Origin: Stella humosa
GTDB lineage: Bacteria > Pseudomonadota > Alphaproteobacteria > ATCC43930 > Allostellaceae
Direction of reading: 5' to 3'
Length of the DNA stretch: 64,000 nt
NCBI RefSeq assembly: GCF_006738645.1
Contig: NZ_AP019700.1
Span: 3,360,001 to 3,424,000, forward strand
In this document: piece by piece, positions 33,054 through 43,060 of the stretch
Numbering within the stretch: position 1 is the first letter of the stretch
Layout: each line of letters opens with the position of its first letter
The notes under the pieces: model-generated
Told to the model about the DNA's origin: nothing
Database searches by the model: none
The model's input: only the letters and a program-made list of their open reading frames with translations
Made by a program: the position numbers and the translations under genes

Positions 33054-35267
33054 TTACCCGAACTTCTGGTTCTTCGGGAAGCCGTTGGGCGGCAGGCGTC
33101 CTGCGGTCGCGCGGGCGCCGAGCCACGGGTCGAGGTCGGTCTCGGTCCGCGTGCGCTCGCCGATCTTCCAGGTCAGGCCGTCGGCCTTGGCGAAGACCTT
33201 GATGTCCGACAGGCCGCCATCCTTGTAGCGTTGCAGGATGACGCCGCGGCCGCGCGCCAGGGTCGGCACCTCGTCCAGCTTGAAGACCAGCAGGCGCCGG
33301 TTGTCGCCGACGACCGCGACATGGTCGCCCACGGCCGGAATGCACACCTTGGCCTCGACAGCGCCCGCCACGTTCAGCACCTGACGCCCGGTGCGGGTCT
33401 GGGCCAGCGTCTCGTCCTCGGCCACCAGGAAGCCGCGGCCGTCGCTGGTCGCCACCAGCAGCGTGCGGCCGGGCCGGTGGGGGAACAGCGTCACGACGTC
33501 ATGGTCGTTGGGCAGGTCGATCATCAGTCGGATCGGCTCGCCAAAGCCGCGGCCGCGCGGCAGCTTGTCCGCGGCCAGCGTGTAGAATCGCCCGTTGGTC
33601 GAGAACAGCAGCAGCCGGTCGGTCGTCTCGGCGTGGACCAGGAAGCGGCCGCGGTCGCCATCCTTGAAGCGCAGGTCGGCATCGGCCTCGACATGGCCGC
33701 GCGCCGCCCGGATCCAGCCCTTCTCGGACAGGAGAATGGTGATGGGCTCGCGCTCGACCATCGCCTCCATCGGCACCTCGACCGCCAGCGGGGCCGCACC
33801 GATCGTGGTGCGGCGACGACCGAGCGGGTTGGCGTCGCCGAACTGGTCGCCGATCTCCTTGATCTCCTTGGCGATCGCCCGCCACTGCTTGCGCTCGCTG
33901 TCGAGCAGCCCCTGCAAGCCCGCCTGCTCGGCCGCCAGCTTGTCGCGCTCGCGACGGATCTCGATCTCCTCCAGCCGGCGCAACGCGCGCAGGCGCAGGT
34001 TCAGGATCGCCTCGACCTGCACATCCGTCAGCGACCAGCGGGCGATCATCACCGCCTTGGGCTCGTCTTCCTCGCGGATGATGCGGATGACCTCGTCGAT
34101 GTTGAGGAAGGCGATCAGATAGCCCTCCAGCACCTCGAGCCGGCGCGCGACCTCGCCCAGGCGGTGGCGGCTGCGCCGTTCCAGCACCACCTTGCGATGG
34201 TCGAGGAAGGCCTGCAGCACCTCCTTCAGGCTCATGACGCGCGGCACGCCCTGGGCGTCCAGCACGTTCATGTTGAGGCTGATGCGCTGCTCCAGCTCGG
34301 TCGCCCGGAAGAGCGATTCCATCAGCATCTGCGGGTCGACCGTGCGGCTCTTGGGCTCCAGCACCAGCCGGATGTCCTCGGTCGACTCGTCGCGCACGTC
34401 GGCCAGCAGCAGCAGCTTCTTTTCCGACAGCAGGTTGGCGATGCGCTCCACCAGGCGCGATTTCGCCACCTGGTAGGGAATCTCGGTCACGACGATCTGG
34501 TAGAGGCCGTGCGACAGGCGCTCGGCCTCCCAGCGGGCGCGCACGCGGAAGCTGCCGCGCCCGGTCTCGTAGGCAAGGCGGATCGCCTCGGCGCTCTCGA
34601 CCAGCACGCCGCCGGTCGGGAAGTCCGGGCCCCTCACATGCGCCAGCAGCGAATCGGGCGTGGCCTTGGGGTCGTCGATCAGAGCCAACAGGGCGCCGCA
34701 CAGCTCGCCCGCATTGTGCGGCGGGATGCTGGTCGCCATGCCGACGGCGATGCCGGCCGAGCCGTTGGCCAGCAGGTTGGGGAAACGCGCCGGCAGCACC
34801 ACCGGCTCCTCGCCCTCGCCGTCATAGGTCGGGCGGAAATCGACCGCGTCCTCGTCGATGCCGGCCAGCAGCGCCTGGGCCACCTCCGTCAGGCGCGCCT
34901 CGGTGTAGCGCATGGCCGCCGCGCCATCGCCATCGACATTGCCGAAATTGCCCTGCCCGTCGACCAGCGGATAGCGGGCGGCGAAATCCTGGGCGAGGCG
35001 CACCAGCGCGTCATAGACCGACTGGTCGCCATGGGGATGGAACTTGCCGATGACGTCGCCGACCACGCGGGCCGACTTCTTGGGGCTGGTATTGGGGTCG
35101 AGGCGAAGCTGGCGCATGGCGAACAGCAGCCGGCGATGCACGGGCTTCAGCCCGTCGCGCACGTCCGGCAGGGAGCGCGCCATGATGGTCGAGAGCGCAT
35201 AGGACAGGTATCGCTCGCCCAGGGCGTCGACCAGCGCGACGTCGCGGATTTCCGAGGTGTCGGTCAT
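33054..35267 (-). CDS. parC: DNA topoisomerase IV subunit A
   Basis: ParC of 737 aa, the breakage-reunion subunit that decatenates chromosomes with ParE. The N-terminal winged-helix domain has '[32 protein letters not shown]' and '[17 protein letters not shown]'. The active-site tyrosine is Tyr121 in '[10 protein letters not shown]'. The tower and coiled-coil segment runs to about residue 480, and a C-terminal beta-pinwheel of about 250 residues follows with GyrA-box-like repeats. It is short compared with GyrA (about 850-900 aa), supporting ParC. The Ser81/Glu85-type quinolone region is '[10 protein letters not shown]'. It overlaps recO by ATGA. Confidence 0.95.
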   Translation of the reverse strand: MTDTSEIRDVALVDALGERYLSYALSTIMARSLPDVRDGLKPVHRRLLFAMRQLRLDPNTSPKKSARVVGDVIGKFHPHGDQSVYDALVRLAQDFAARYPLVDGQGNFGNVDGDGAAAMRYTEARLTEVAQALLAGIDEDAVDFRPTYDGEGEEPVVLPARFPNLLANGSAGIAVGMATSIPPHNAGELCGALLALIDDPKATPDSLLAHVRGPDFPTGGVLVESAEAIRLAYETGRGSFRVRARWEAERLSHGLYQIVVTEIPYQVAKSRLVERIANLLSEKKLLLLADVRDESTEDIRLVLEPKSRTVDPQMLMESLFRATELEQRISLNMNVLDAQGVPRVMSLKEVLQAFLDHRKVVLERRSRHRLGEVARRLEVLEGYLIAFLNIDEVIRIIREEDEPKAVMIARWSLTDVQVEAILNLRLRALRRLEEIEIRRERDKLAAEQAGLQGLLDSERKQWRAIAKEIKEIGDQFGDANPLGRRRTTIGAAPLAVEVPMEAMVEREPITILLSEKGWIRAARGHVEADADLRFKDGDRGRFLVHAETTDRLLLFSTNGRFYTLAADKLPRGRGFGEPIRLMIDLPNDHDVVTLFPHRPGRTLLVATSDGRGFLVAEDETLAQTRTGRQVLNVAGAVEAKVCIPAVGDHVAVVGDNRRLLVFKLDEVPTLARGRGVILQRYKDGGLSDIKVFAKADGLTWKIGERTRTETDLDPWLGARATAGRLPPNGFPKNQKFG

Positions 35268-36046
35268 GAATCCTGTAGATTTTGTGGTCTTTGCGGGCTC
35301 TCGCCTCCGCCCATAGTAGCCAGCCGGGCGATCCGGTCAACGAGGCGGCCGCGCGCGGCAGGCGCCCCGGCCCGGCCGAGGGCCGCGAAGACGTGGTTTT
35401 CCAGGAACCGGCCGGTCAGGCGAAGGCCATCCAGCACGTCGGCCGGCGGCGCCCCGGCAACCCCGTCGGCCAGCAGGAACGGCGGCAGGCGCAGCAGGCG
35501 GTCGGCATAGGCGGCCCCGGCCGCGGCCGACACGGCCCGCCCGCTGCGGGGTGAAACCCAGCGCAGCTCTTCGCGGCTGCCCGTCACCGCACACCGTTCG
35601 AGATCGAGGCCGAAGCCCAGCTCCGCCAGCAGGTCGCGCTCCCAGCAGACATAGGCGGCGGGCCAGGCATCCTCGGCATCGAGCCGCGCCAGCAGGTCGG
35701 CCAGGCCGTCGAAGCAGAGCGGGTGCGGCTCGCGGTCCGGCAGGGCGGCGTCGGCCACGGCGGCGGCCGCAACCAGTGCCGACAGCCGGTCGGCATCCCC
35801 CATCAGGCGCGCCGCGTGGCCATGCACCAGCTCGGCCGTCAACGCGCCCAACTGGTCGTCCAGGCGCGCGCGCCAGCGGGCGGCGATGCGGTTGCCCGGC
35901 TGGTAGACCGGGCCGGCCCGCCGCCCGGCGCCGCCGCGCACGAGCCCGGAATAGCGCCCCTGCCCGCGCGCCAGGACCGAGACGATGGCGTCGTTCTCGC
36001 CATGCCGGCGCAGCACCAGGACGATGGCGTCCTCTGACCACTCCAT
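35264..36046 (-). CDS. recO: DNA repair protein RecO
   Basis: RecO of 260 aa. The N-terminal OB-fold begins '[35 protein letters not shown]', with the basic '[25 protein letters not shown]' DNA-binding stretch next. A helical domain contains '[46 protein letters not shown]', in which the cysteines mark the usual (partly degenerate) zinc-binding region. It promotes RecA loading with RecR. It is 7 nt downstream of an RlmM-like methyltransferase and overlaps parC, so the three form an operon. Confidence 0.93.
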   Translation of the reverse strand: MEWSEDAIVLVLRRHGENDAIVSVLARGQGRYSGLVRGGAGRRAGPVYQPGNRIAARWRARLDDQLGALTAELVHGHAARLMGDADRLSALVAAAAVADAALPDREPHPLCFDGLADLLARLDAEDAWPAAYVCWERDLLAELGFGLDLERCAVTGSREELRWVSPRSGRAVSAAAGAAYADRLLRLPPFLLADGVAGAPPADVLDGLRLTGRFLENHVFAALGRAGAPAARGRLVDRIARLATMGGGESPQRPQNLQDS

Positions 36047-36053
36047 GCCCGGG

Positions 36054-36974
36054 CTATGCCGCCCTCAGCAGCGACCAGGTCAGTTCGTGCTTGTTGTGGT
36101 CCAGATGCATGAGGCGCGAGCCGGGAATGGCGGCAAAGGCGGCCGCCGTGGCGTGGTCCGTCTCGCCCTGGAACTTCAGGGTGCAGACGAAGTTGCGTGC
36201 GCGGCCCGCATCGAGCCAGCGGCGGACCAGTGCCAGCAGACGCGCCGGATAGCAGATGACGTCCGAGAAGAGCCAATCGACCGGCGGCTGGGCGGCGGGG
36301 TCGAGCCCGAATGCGCTGGTGCCGACCCAGGTGACGCCCGGCAAGGCGGCAATCGCCGGGGCCAGCGGCGCCTTGTCGATCGCCGTCACGCTGGCACCCA
36401 GCCCCTGGATCACCCAGGTCCAGCCGCCGGGGCTGGCGCCGAGGTCGATGCAGGTCTCTCCGGGTCCAGGGTAGGCGCCGATGCGGGTCAGCGCCTCCCA
36501 CAGCTTCAGATAGGCGCGGTTGGGCGGGATGTCGCGATCTTCGACGAAGGTCCAGGCGCCATCCGGCATCGGGCTGGAGCAATGGCCGGCGGCCAGCATC
36601 TGGCCGGGTTCGAGCAAGGTCCAGCTGCCGAGTGGAGCGGTCGGCGGGCGCTCGGGAAAGGCCAGCGGCTTCGGCCGCACCGGCGGCAGCTTCTCGCGAA
36701 TGAGCTCGGCGCGGCGGAAATGGCCGATGGGGTGCAGGTGCCAGCTACGCTGGATCGCCCGCAGGCGGCGCGCCGCATCGCCGATGGAGGCGATCGGGTG
36801 CAGCATGGGCTCGTGCCACACGTTCCTGGCCCAGGCGGCCGGCCGAGCGGGACCGGGTGCCGCCACGAGATCGCCCAGCATCGACGCCCCCTCCCCCAGC
36901 TCTATCAGGAGCTGGGGGAGGAAGCCGTCGGCTGGAACGTAGATGGTCTGTCCGAAGGGTGTCGTGTCGTTCAC
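36054..36974 (-). CDS. SAM-dependent methyltransferase, RlmM/FtsJ-like
   Basis: Protein of 306 aa with a C-terminal RrmJ/FtsJ-type Rossmann domain. The SAM-binding motif I is 'CIDLGASPGGWTWVIQGLGASVTAIDKAPL' (about residues 175-203). 'DWLFSDVICYP' supplies the motif IV Asp and 'FVCTLKFQGETDH' the catalytic Lys, as in RlmM, which methylates 2'-O of C2498 in 23S rRNA. The N-terminal half (about 160 residues) would be the THUMP-like/RNA-binding portion and is poorly conserved. The final 'HLDHNKHELTWSLL' also fits RlmM. The ribosomal target is inferred from family only. Confidence 0.85.
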   Translation of the reverse strand: MNDTTPFGQTIYVPADGFLPQLLIELGEGASMLGDLVAAPGPARPAAWARNVWHEPMLHPIASIGDAARRLRAIQRSWHLHPIGHFRRAELIREKLPPVRPKPLAFPERPPTAPLGSWTLLEPGQMLAAGHCSSPMPDGAWTFVEDRDIPPNRAYLKLWEALTRIGAYPGPGETCIDLGASPGGWTWVIQGLGASVTAIDKAPLAPAIAALPGVTWVGTSAFGLDPAAQPPVDWLFSDVICYPARLLALVRRWLDAGRARNFVCTLKFQGETDHATAAAFAAIPGSRLMHLDHNKHELTWSLLRAA

Positions 36975-37007
36975 CGGCAGGCGGCGGATACCGTTTCGCC
37001 GCTCCGG

Positions 37008-37026
37008 CCCGGGGACGATCCCCGGG
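37008..37026 (-). terminator. Strong hairpin directly after the sugar ABC ATPase gene
   Basis: CCCGGGGA and TCCCCGGG form a perfect 8-bp stem with a 3-nt loop that abuts the stop codon of the ATPase gene on the minus strand. There is no T-tract, but the stem is very stable and stands between the transporter operon and the unrelated methyltransferase operon. Confidence 0.5.
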
Positions 37027-38121
37027 TCAGACGACCTTATCCGTCGATGGGTCGATCAGATGCATGTGCCCGAGGTCGGCCGCAAGGGGCATTACCTGCC
37101 CTGCCGCCACCGCGGAGGTCGGCTCGACGCGAGCAGACACCTCTTCGCCGTTGATGCGGAAGTAGAGCAGCGTCTCCATCCCCATCGGCTCGACCACGTC
37201 GACGGTCACCTGGAAGTTCTCCGACTGGCCGCTCGCATGGGGCCGCCGCTCGGTCATGTGCTCCGGCCGCAGGCCGAACAGCATGTCGCGACCGACATAC
37301 TGCTTGTAGCGCTCGGTGCGGCTTGCCGGCAGCGGCAGCGACACATCGCCCATATGCGCCGTCAGTCCACCCGAATTCTGCTCCAGGCGGCAGGGGATGA
37401 AGTTCATCGCCGGCGAACCGATGAAGCCGGCCACGAACTTGGTCTTGGGCGCGTGGTAGAGATCGTTGGGCGCGCCCACCTGCTCGATCACGCCATGGTT
37501 CATCACCACGACGCGGTCAGCCAGCGTCATCGCCTCCACCTGGTCGTGGGTGACATAGACGGTGGTGGTGCGGACCTTCTGATGCACCTTCTTGATCTCG
37601 GTGCGCATCTGCACGCGCAGCTTGGCATCGAGGTTGGACAGTGGCTCGTCGAACAGGAACACCTTGGGATCGCGCACGATCGCGCGGCCCATGGCGACGC
37701 GCTGCCGCTGGCCACCCGAAAGCTGCTTGGGCTTGCGCGCCAGAAGCTCCGTGATGTCGAGGATGCGGGCGGCATTCTCGACCCGGCGCTTGATCTCGTC
37801 CTTGGCCACCTTCTTCAGGCGGAGGCCGAAGGACATGTTCTCGTAGACGGTCATGTGCGGATAGAGCGCGTAGTTCTGGAACACCATGGCGATGTCCCGG
37901 TCCTTCGGCGGCACGTCGTTCACCACCGTGCCACCGATGGCGATGTCGCCGTCGGAAATCTCCTCCAGCCCGGCGATCATCCGGAGCGTCGTCGACTTGC
38001 CGCAACCCGACGGGCCGACCAGCACCACGAACTCCTTGTCCGCGATGTCGAGGTCGATACCACGCACCGCCAGGGTGTCGTCGTACTTCTTCACCACCTT
38101 GCGCAACGTAACCTGGGCCAT
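37027..38121 (-). CDS. Carbohydrate ABC transporter ATP-binding protein (UgpC/MalK/MsmX type)
   Basis: ATPase of 364 aa. Start 38121 has GGGGAGAGG upstream. Walker A 'GPSGCGKST' is at residues 36-44, with the Q-loop in 'VFQNYALYPHMTV', signature 'LSGGQRQRVAMGRAI', Walker B 'VFLFDEPLSNLDAKLR' and switch His in 'YVTHDQVEAMTLAD'. From about residue 240 the MalK-type TOBE/regulatory beta-domain follows ('GLRPEH'). It is the last gene of the two-binding-protein transporter operon. Because the second sugar importer in this window (54084-58209) has no ATPase, this protein may also serve that system, as MsmX does in Bacillus. Confidence 0.94.
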   Translation of the reverse strand: MAQVTLRKVVKKYDDTLAVRGIDLDIADKEFVVLVGPSGCGKSTTLRMIAGLEEISDGDIAIGGTVVNDVPPKDRDIAMVFQNYALYPHMTVYENMSFGLRLKKVAKDEIKRRVENAARILDITELLARKPKQLSGGQRQRVAMGRAIVRDPKVFLFDEPLSNLDAKLRVQMRTEIKKVHQKVRTTTVYVTHDQVEAMTLADRVVVMNHGVIEQVGAPNDLYHAPKTKFVAGFIGSPAMNFIPCRLEQNSGGLTAHMGDVSLPLPASRTERYKQYVGRDMLFGLRPEHMTERRPHASGQSENFQVTVDVVEPMGMETLLYFRINGEEVSARVEPTSAVAAGQVMPLAADLGHMHLIDPSTDKVV

Positions 38122-38156
38122 ACAGCCTCTCCCCTTAACTGATCCCGTGGCCGATA

Positions 38157-39071
38157 TCAGCCCTTGGTGGCGCCGGCCGTCAGCCCGGCGATGTAGTAGT
38201 CCATCAGGAAGGCATAGATGATCAAGGGCGGAGCGGCACCGAGCAGCGCGCCCGTCATGATCTGCCCCCAGTTGAAGACGTCGCCCTTGATGAGGGTCGT
38301 GATGATGCCGACCGGCAGCACGAGTTGGTCGGTCGATGTCGTGAAGGCCAGCGGATACAGGAACTGCGCCCAGGACACGGTGAAGGCGAAAATCATTGCC
38401 GCGATGATGCCGGGCAAGGCCACGGGAATGAAGATCTTGGTCAACGTCTGGAAATAGGTCGCCCCGTCGATCACGGCCGCTTCGTCCAGTTCCTTGGGAA
38501 TGGAGGCGAAGTAGCCGATCATGATCCAGGTGCAGAACGGCACCGTCAGCGTCGGGTAGATGACCAGCAGCACCCACCAGTTGTTGATGAGCTGGATGCC
38601 CGTATACTCGTAGACGAAGGCGAAGATCTTGAACAGCGGGATGAACAGCAGCGTTTCCGGGATGAGGTAGGTGAGGAACACCCCGGTCGCCAGCGTCGTC
38701 GAGCCCCAGAACTTCATCCGCGCCAGCGCGAAGGCCGCCGGAATGCTCACCAGCATCGTGATCGTGACGACGACGATCGAGATGATGGCCGAGTTCTTGA
38801 AGAAGGTCAGGTACTGGTTGGAGGTCAGCAGCTCGGTGTAGTTCGCGAGCGTCGGGTTGAAGACCCACCATGGGTTCGTCGCCGCCGAGATCTCCTGCGA
38901 GGTCTTCAGCGAGGTGATGAACATGTAGATGGGCGGCGTCAGGAAGAAGATCGCGAACAGGACGAGGAAGACATAGGACCAGACCAGCGCCCGCTTGCGC
39001 GAGCGGCTGATGCTGCCATAGGACACCGGGCGGGACGGACCGCCCCGGGTCTCTGCAATTGCGGCGGCCAT
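38157..39071 (-). CDS. Carbohydrate ABC transporter permease, MalG-like
   Basis: Inner-membrane permease of 304 aa with six helices. The cytoplasmic N-terminal tail (about 25 residues) is followed by 'VFLVLFAIFFLTPPIYMFITSLKT', the typical MalG first helix. The EAA loop is 'KELDEAAVIDGATYFQTL' near residues 195-212, and the C-terminal helix ends with 'AGLTAGATKG', the usual MalG-family tail. Start 39071 overlaps the stop of the partner permease by 1 nt. Confidence 0.93.
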   Translation of the reverse strand: MAAAIAETRGGPSRPVSYGSISRSRKRALVWSYVFLVLFAIFFLTPPIYMFITSLKTSQEISAATNPWWVFNPTLANYTELLTSNQYLTFFKNSAIISIVVVTITMLVSIPAAFALARMKFWGSTTLATGVFLTYLIPETLLFIPLFKIFAFVYEYTGIQLINNWWVLLVIYPTLTVPFCTWIMIGYFASIPKELDEAAVIDGATYFQTLTKIFIPVALPGIIAAMIFAFTVSWAQFLYPLAFTTSTDQLVLPVGIITTLIKGDVFNWGQIMTGALLGAAPPLIIYAFLMDYYIAGLTAGATKG

Positions 39072-40000
39072 CAGGCTTCGTTCCCCCGCTTGGTGATATC
39101 CCGCAGAATGAAGATCGCTGCCACGCCCAGCAGCGGCACCATGAACAGCGAAACCGTGGCGCCCAGGGGAATGTCGCCGCCCTCGATCCCGAGCTTGAAG
39201 GCCCAGGTGGCGAAGACATGCGTCTGGTCGATCGGGCCGCCGGCCGTCAGCACGCGGACGATGTCGAAGTTGGCGAAGGTGACGATCAGCGAGAACAGCA
39301 CGGTGATCGAGATGATGTTGCGCATCATCGGCAGCGTCACGTACCAGAGGCGCTGCCACCAGTTGGCGCCGTCGATGGAGGCCGCCTCGTAGAGCTGCTC
39401 GGGCACGGATTTCAGGGCCGCCAGATACATGATCATGAAGAACGGCGCGCCGTACCAGACATTGACCAGGATGACCGAGAAGCGCGCCCAGTACGGGTCG
39501 CCCAGCCAGGGCACCGACGGAATGCCGAGCAGCGCGAACAGCCAGTTGAAGGCGCTGTAGGACGGATCGAACAGCCAGAACCAGGCGAGCGTCGACATGG
39601 CCGGCGGGATGACCCACGGCACCAGCAGCATGCCGCGCCACTTGCGCTGTCCCTTGTCGGGGATGGCGTGGACGAAATGGGCGACGAAGAAGCCGATCAG
39701 CGCCTTGAAGACGACGGCCGTCACCGCAAAAATGCAGGACTGCTTCACCACCATCCAGAACGTCTCGCGCTTAAACAGGAACTCGAAGTTCCCGAAGCCG
39801 ACGAAGCGCTCCATCGACTTGTTCAGGGTCGCAAGATGGAGGGAGTAGATCGCGGGATAGACCACAAGGGCCGCGATGATGATGATCAGCGGCAAGGCCA
39901 TCATGAACGCGATCGTGGACTTGCGCTGGAAGAACCGGGGCCGCTGCCGGAAGCGCCGACCCGATTGAATGCCTACGGTACCGGAAGTCGCATCGACCAT
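39071..40000 (-). CDS. Carbohydrate ABC transporter permease, MalF/UgpA-like
   Basis: Partner permease of 309 aa from the ATG at 40000, which has AAAGG 8 nt upstream; ATGs at 40006 and 40060 are less well placed. Six helices are visible, starting with 'IAFMMALPLIIIIAALVVYPAIYSL'. 'FFVAHFVHAIPDKGQRKWRGMLLVPWVIPPAMSTLAW' and the EAA loop 'EQLYEAASIDGANWWQRL' near residue 215 are diagnostic. It should pair with the MalG-like protein to form the channel for a sugar or polyol. Confidence 0.92.
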   Translation of the reverse strand: MVDATSGTVGIQSGRRFRQRPRFFQRKSTIAFMMALPLIIIIAALVVYPAIYSLHLATLNKSMERFVGFGNFEFLFKRETFWMVVKQSCIFAVTAVVFKALIGFFVAHFVHAIPDKGQRKWRGMLLVPWVIPPAMSTLAWFWLFDPSYSAFNWLFALLGIPSVPWLGDPYWARFSVILVNVWYGAPFFMIMYLAALKSVPEQLYEAASIDGANWWQRLWYVTLPMMRNIISITVLFSLIVTFANFDIVRVLTAGGPIDQTHVFATWAFKLGIEGGDIPLGATVSLFMVPLLGVAAIFILRDITKRGNEA

Positions 40001-40106
40001 CGGCATCACCTTTCGCACTCGGAACCAAGCACCATGCAATTGTGGTTGCGGCGCCGCCATCCCGCGGGGGACGACGGCGCCGCCACCGGACTGCCGCCGC
40101 AGCGAC

Positions 40107-41447
40107 TTAGCTGCGGGAGAAGCCTTCGAGCTCCGTCTCGGCCCAGGCGAGTGTCTTTTCCATGGCTTCGCCCTGGAAGTGCCGGACGACCATCTTGGTC
40201 ATGGTCGCCTGGGTGTAGATCTGCGAGGCGATCTTCGGCGGGGCCGGGGACGCGGCGATCGAGAGCGTCTGGTGGTTGTGCGGGTTCGGGTAGTGGTAAA
40301 GCGTGCCCTTCGGCGGGCCTTCCTCGGCCCAGGTCTTGAAGGTGGTCAGCTTCTCGAAGGCCGGCAGGTCATAGCCACCCGACGCCACGACCATCTTCTC
40401 GGCCGCATCGGCCTGCGAGAGGCGCATGAGCAGGCTCTTGGCCGCCGTCTTGTTCTTCGAGAACGACCAGATGCCCCAGAAATACGGCAGGAAAGGCGAG
40501 AAGCGGCCCTTGGGACCGGCCGGCATGCCGTGGGTCCAGAGCTGCTCGGCGATCTGCGGTGCGTCGCGCTTGGCAACGGCCCAGGTGCTGGGCGGGTTCA
40601 TGATCAGCGAGCCGCGGCCGGACACCAGCCACTTGTTGTTGGACGCGTCGTCCCAGGCCGAGACGTCGGCCGGCAGGAAGGCGGTCAGGCGCTTCATGTA
40701 GTCGAGGGCCTGGCGGACATTGTCCGACTTGACGACGATCTTGCCCTTGTCGTCGATCAGCGTCGCACCGAAGGACTGGAAGATGGCGCCGGCCGTATCG
40801 ACCGAGTCCGAAGTCTGGCCGAGACCGATGCCGAAGGGCACGCCCGCCTTGTGGCACTTCTCGGCCGCGACCAGGAACGTATCCATGTTCCAGCCATCGG
40901 CCTTCGGCGCCGAGCCGGCCGGATACATCGCCTGGATGTCGATGCCGGCATGCTGCTTCAGGAGGTCGATGCGCGTGCACGGCCCCTTGATCTGGCTGCC
41001 CGCCGTGGCCGGGACGGCGATCCACTTGCCGCCGGAGCGCGCAAGGTATTCGACCGTGCCGTTGACCTTGCCGTTCTGCTTGATCAGCTCGGTCATGATG
41101 TCGTCGACCGGCTCCAGGTTCTTAACCTGGTCGGCCGGCTGCCAGGTCGGGAAGGCCAGGATGTCATGGCCCGACCGCGCCTGCGATTCGGCGGCGATGG
41201 TCAGCAGGTTCTTGTTACCCTGCGAAGTGATGTAGTCGATCGTGATGTCGACTTTTTCCTTGGCCGCCCACTCCTGGCAGAGCTGGGTCAGCGCGCCGTT
41301 GGCGCCGGGCACCCAATGGTCCCAGAAGCCGACCGACAGCTTGCCGGCGGCATAGGCGCCGCGGACGAAAGGCGCACTGAGCGCGACGGCCGAGACTGCG
41401 GCCGCCCCTTTCAGCACTCCACGACGGGAAACGCTTGCTCGGGTCAT
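40107..41447 (-). CDS. Extracellular sugar-type solute-binding protein (family 1), Tat signal
   Basis: Binding protein of 446 aa. The ATG at 41447 has GGAGG 6 nt upstream; the ATG at 41453 is too close to that site. A twin-arginine signal ('SVSRRGVLKG') and the 'ALSAPFVRGAYA' cleavage region occupy residues 1 to about 34, so the protein is exported folded. The mature part opens 'KLSVGFWDHWVPGANGALTQ', followed by 'SQARSGHDILAFPTW' and 'IDLLKQHAGIDIQ'. It lies 106 nt before the permease genes and is clearly related to the protein encoded just upstream (41601-42953), so one importer may use two binding proteins. Confidence 0.93.
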   Translation of the reverse strand: MTRASVSRRGVLKGAAAVSAVALSAPFVRGAYAAGKLSVGFWDHWVPGANGALTQLCQEWAAKEKVDITIDYITSQGNKNLLTIAAESQARSGHDILAFPTWQPADQVKNLEPVDDIMTELIKQNGKVNGTVEYLARSGGKWIAVPATAGSQIKGPCTRIDLLKQHAGIDIQAMYPAGSAPKADGWNMDTFLVAAEKCHKAGVPFGIGLGQTSDSVDTAGAIFQSFGATLIDDKGKIVVKSDNVRQALDYMKRLTAFLPADVSAWDDASNNKWLVSGRGSLIMNPPSTWAVAKRDAPQIAEQLWTHGMPAGPKGRFSPFLPYFWGIWSFSKNKTAAKSLLMRLSQADAAEKMVVASGGYDLPAFEKLTTFKTWAEEGPPKGTLYHYPNPHNHQTLSIAASPAPPKIASQIYTQATMTKMVVRHFQGEAMEKTLAWAETELEGFSRS

Positions 41448-41547
41448 CGTCATCCTCCGCTGTTGGCCGTTCCCCCGATTATCGGAGGCGGCCAAGTTAA
41501 GGTCTTTCCGCGCACCGCTAGGTGGCGAATGACTCTTTTTTGTGAGC

Positions 41548-41583
41548 GTCAGTCTGACCCTTTTGGACTTTCCGCTCAAGCGG
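41548..41583. repeat. Two small inverted repeats between the paralogous binding-protein genes
   Basis: GTCAG-t-CTGAC (41548-41558) and CCGCT-ca-AGCGG (41572-41583) lie in the 153-nt gap between the two binding-protein genes, just after the upstream gene's stop. They could act as mRNA hairpins or as operators for the downstream gene. A short T-run (41535-41541 on the plus strand) is on the wrong strand to make a terminator for this operon. Confidence 0.35.
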
Positions 41584-41600
41584 TTTCGGATGGTGGAGGA

Positions 41601-42953
41601 TCAACCCGGGCGGTATGTCTCCAGCTCTTCCCTGGCCCAGGCGACCGCCTTCTCCACGGCCCAGCCTTCCCGCGTTACACGAGAAGCAAGACGGCCGATC
41701 ATGCCTTGATTGTAGATCGTGGCCGCGATCGCGGGCGGGGCCGGATAGCCCGCGGTGATCATCGCCTCGTCGCCGCGCACGGGGTAGTTGAAGACGGTGC
41801 CTTTCGGCGGCCCGGCTTCGGCCCAGGTCGGCCCGTCCAGGAGTGGCCGCAACAGCGGCAGGTCGTAGCCCTGCGACGCGGCAACCATCCGCCGGACGAC
41901 ATCGCGATCGGCCAGATGCCGGAGGAGCGCGCGGGCCGCCGGCTTGTTGCGCGCGAAGTCCCAGATGCCAAGGAAATGCGGCATCACGGCGCGGAAGCGC
42001 CCCGATGGTCCGCCCGGCATGTCGTGGTGCCAGAGCTGCTGCGCCAGGCTGGCCTTGCCCTGCCTGGCCATCGCCCAGGGGCTGGGCCGGTTGACGATGA
42101 CGGCGGCCCGGTCCTCGGCCAGCCAGTCGTTGTTGCCCCGGTCGTCCCAGCCCTCGACCTCGCGCGGCATCTGCTCGGCCAGGCGGATCAGATACTCCAG
42201 GGCATTGCGCATCTGGTCGGAGTCGACCCCGATCTCGCCGCGCGCGTTGACCAGCACGGCACCGAACGACAGGAACAGTGGTGCCAGCCAGTTCTGGGCG
42301 TCGCCGCCGGGGCCGATGGCGGCAGCGAAGGGCCGGCCCGCCTGCCGCAGGCGGCCGGCATGGACCAGGAACGCCTCCCACGACCAGGTCGCCACCCGGT
42401 CGGCCTGCCGGCTCACGCCGGCCGGGGGAAAGACCTCCTGCAGGTCGACCCCGGCATGCTGCTTCAGCAGGTCGAGTCGGGAGACCATGGGGAAGGCATG
42501 GCTGCCGGACGGCGCCGGCAGGCCGCGCCATCGGCCGTCGACGCGCGCCAGGAAGGATGCGGCCTCGTCATAAGGGCCGTGCGTGGCCTCGACCTCGGCC
42601 ACGATGTCGTCCAGCGGCTCGAGCTGGCGGTGGTGGACGGCCACCTGCCAGCCGGGATGCACCATGACGTCGTGCCCGACCCGCGCGCGCGCCTCGGCCC
42701 GCGCGGTCAAGAGGTGCTTGGCGCCGACCGAGGTGATGAAGTCGATCCGCAGCGCGATGCGGTTCTCGTCGGCCCATTCCTCGACGACGCCGCGCAGCGC
42801 CTCGTCGGCGCCGGGAACCCGATGCTCCCAGAAGGCGACGGTCAACGGGCCCGATGCATGCGCGCCGCGGACGAATGGGGCAGCAAGCATCGCCGTGCCA
42901 AGGGTGGCCGCCCCACCAAGGAACCGTCGTCGCGCTATCGGCTCGCTACCCAA
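41601..42953 (-). CDS. Extracellular sugar-type solute-binding protein (family 1), paralogue of the next gene
   Basis: Binding protein of 450 aa. A TTG start at 42953 is chosen because AGGAGG lies 7 nt upstream; a GTG at 42995 would add 14 unlikely residues and has no ribosome site. A Tat-like signal ('ARRRFLGG') and the 'AAPFVRGAHA' cleavage region match the neighbour's. The mature start 'PLTVAFWEHRVPGADEAL', then 'EARARVGHDVMVHPGWQ' and 'LDLLKQHAGVDLQ', align block by block with the downstream binding protein, showing tandem duplication followed by divergence. It is the first gene of the transporter operon. Confidence 0.92.
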   Translation of the reverse strand: MGSEPIARRRFLGGAATLGTAMLAAPFVRGAHASGPLTVAFWEHRVPGADEALRGVVEEWADENRIALRIDFITSVGAKHLLTARAEARARVGHDVMVHPGWQVAVHHRQLEPLDDIVAEVEATHGPYDEAASFLARVDGRWRGLPAPSGSHAFPMVSRLDLLKQHAGVDLQEVFPPAGVSRQADRVATWSWEAFLVHAGRLRQAGRPFAAAIGPGGDAQNWLAPLFLSFGAVLVNARGEIGVDSDQMRNALEYLIRLAEQMPREVEGWDDRGNNDWLAEDRAAVIVNRPSPWAMARQGKASLAQQLWHHDMPGGPSGRFRAVMPHFLGIWDFARNKPAARALLRHLADRDVVRRMVAASQGYDLPLLRPLLDGPTWAEAGPPKGTVFNYPVRGDEAMITAGYPAPPAIAATIYNQGMIGRLASRVTREGWAVEKAVAWAREELETYRPG

Positions 42954-43060
42954 CTCGCCACCTCCTGGTCCGCGCGGGCGGCATGTTTCAGCCACGGCGG
43001 AGGATCAACGCCGGCAGCGACCGTCCGGTTCCCTGCGCGGGCCGGCCAGCCGCGACCCCA

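Noticed and set aside
32895-35510. An 871-codon plus-strand frame opposite parC
   Set aside because: Entirely antisense to a well-conserved parC with its active-site tyrosine; typical GC shadow.
41535-41541. T-run in the gap between binding-protein genes as an intrinsic terminator
   Set aside because: The T-run is on the plus strand, while both genes are on the minus strand, and it precedes rather than follows a stem in that direction.
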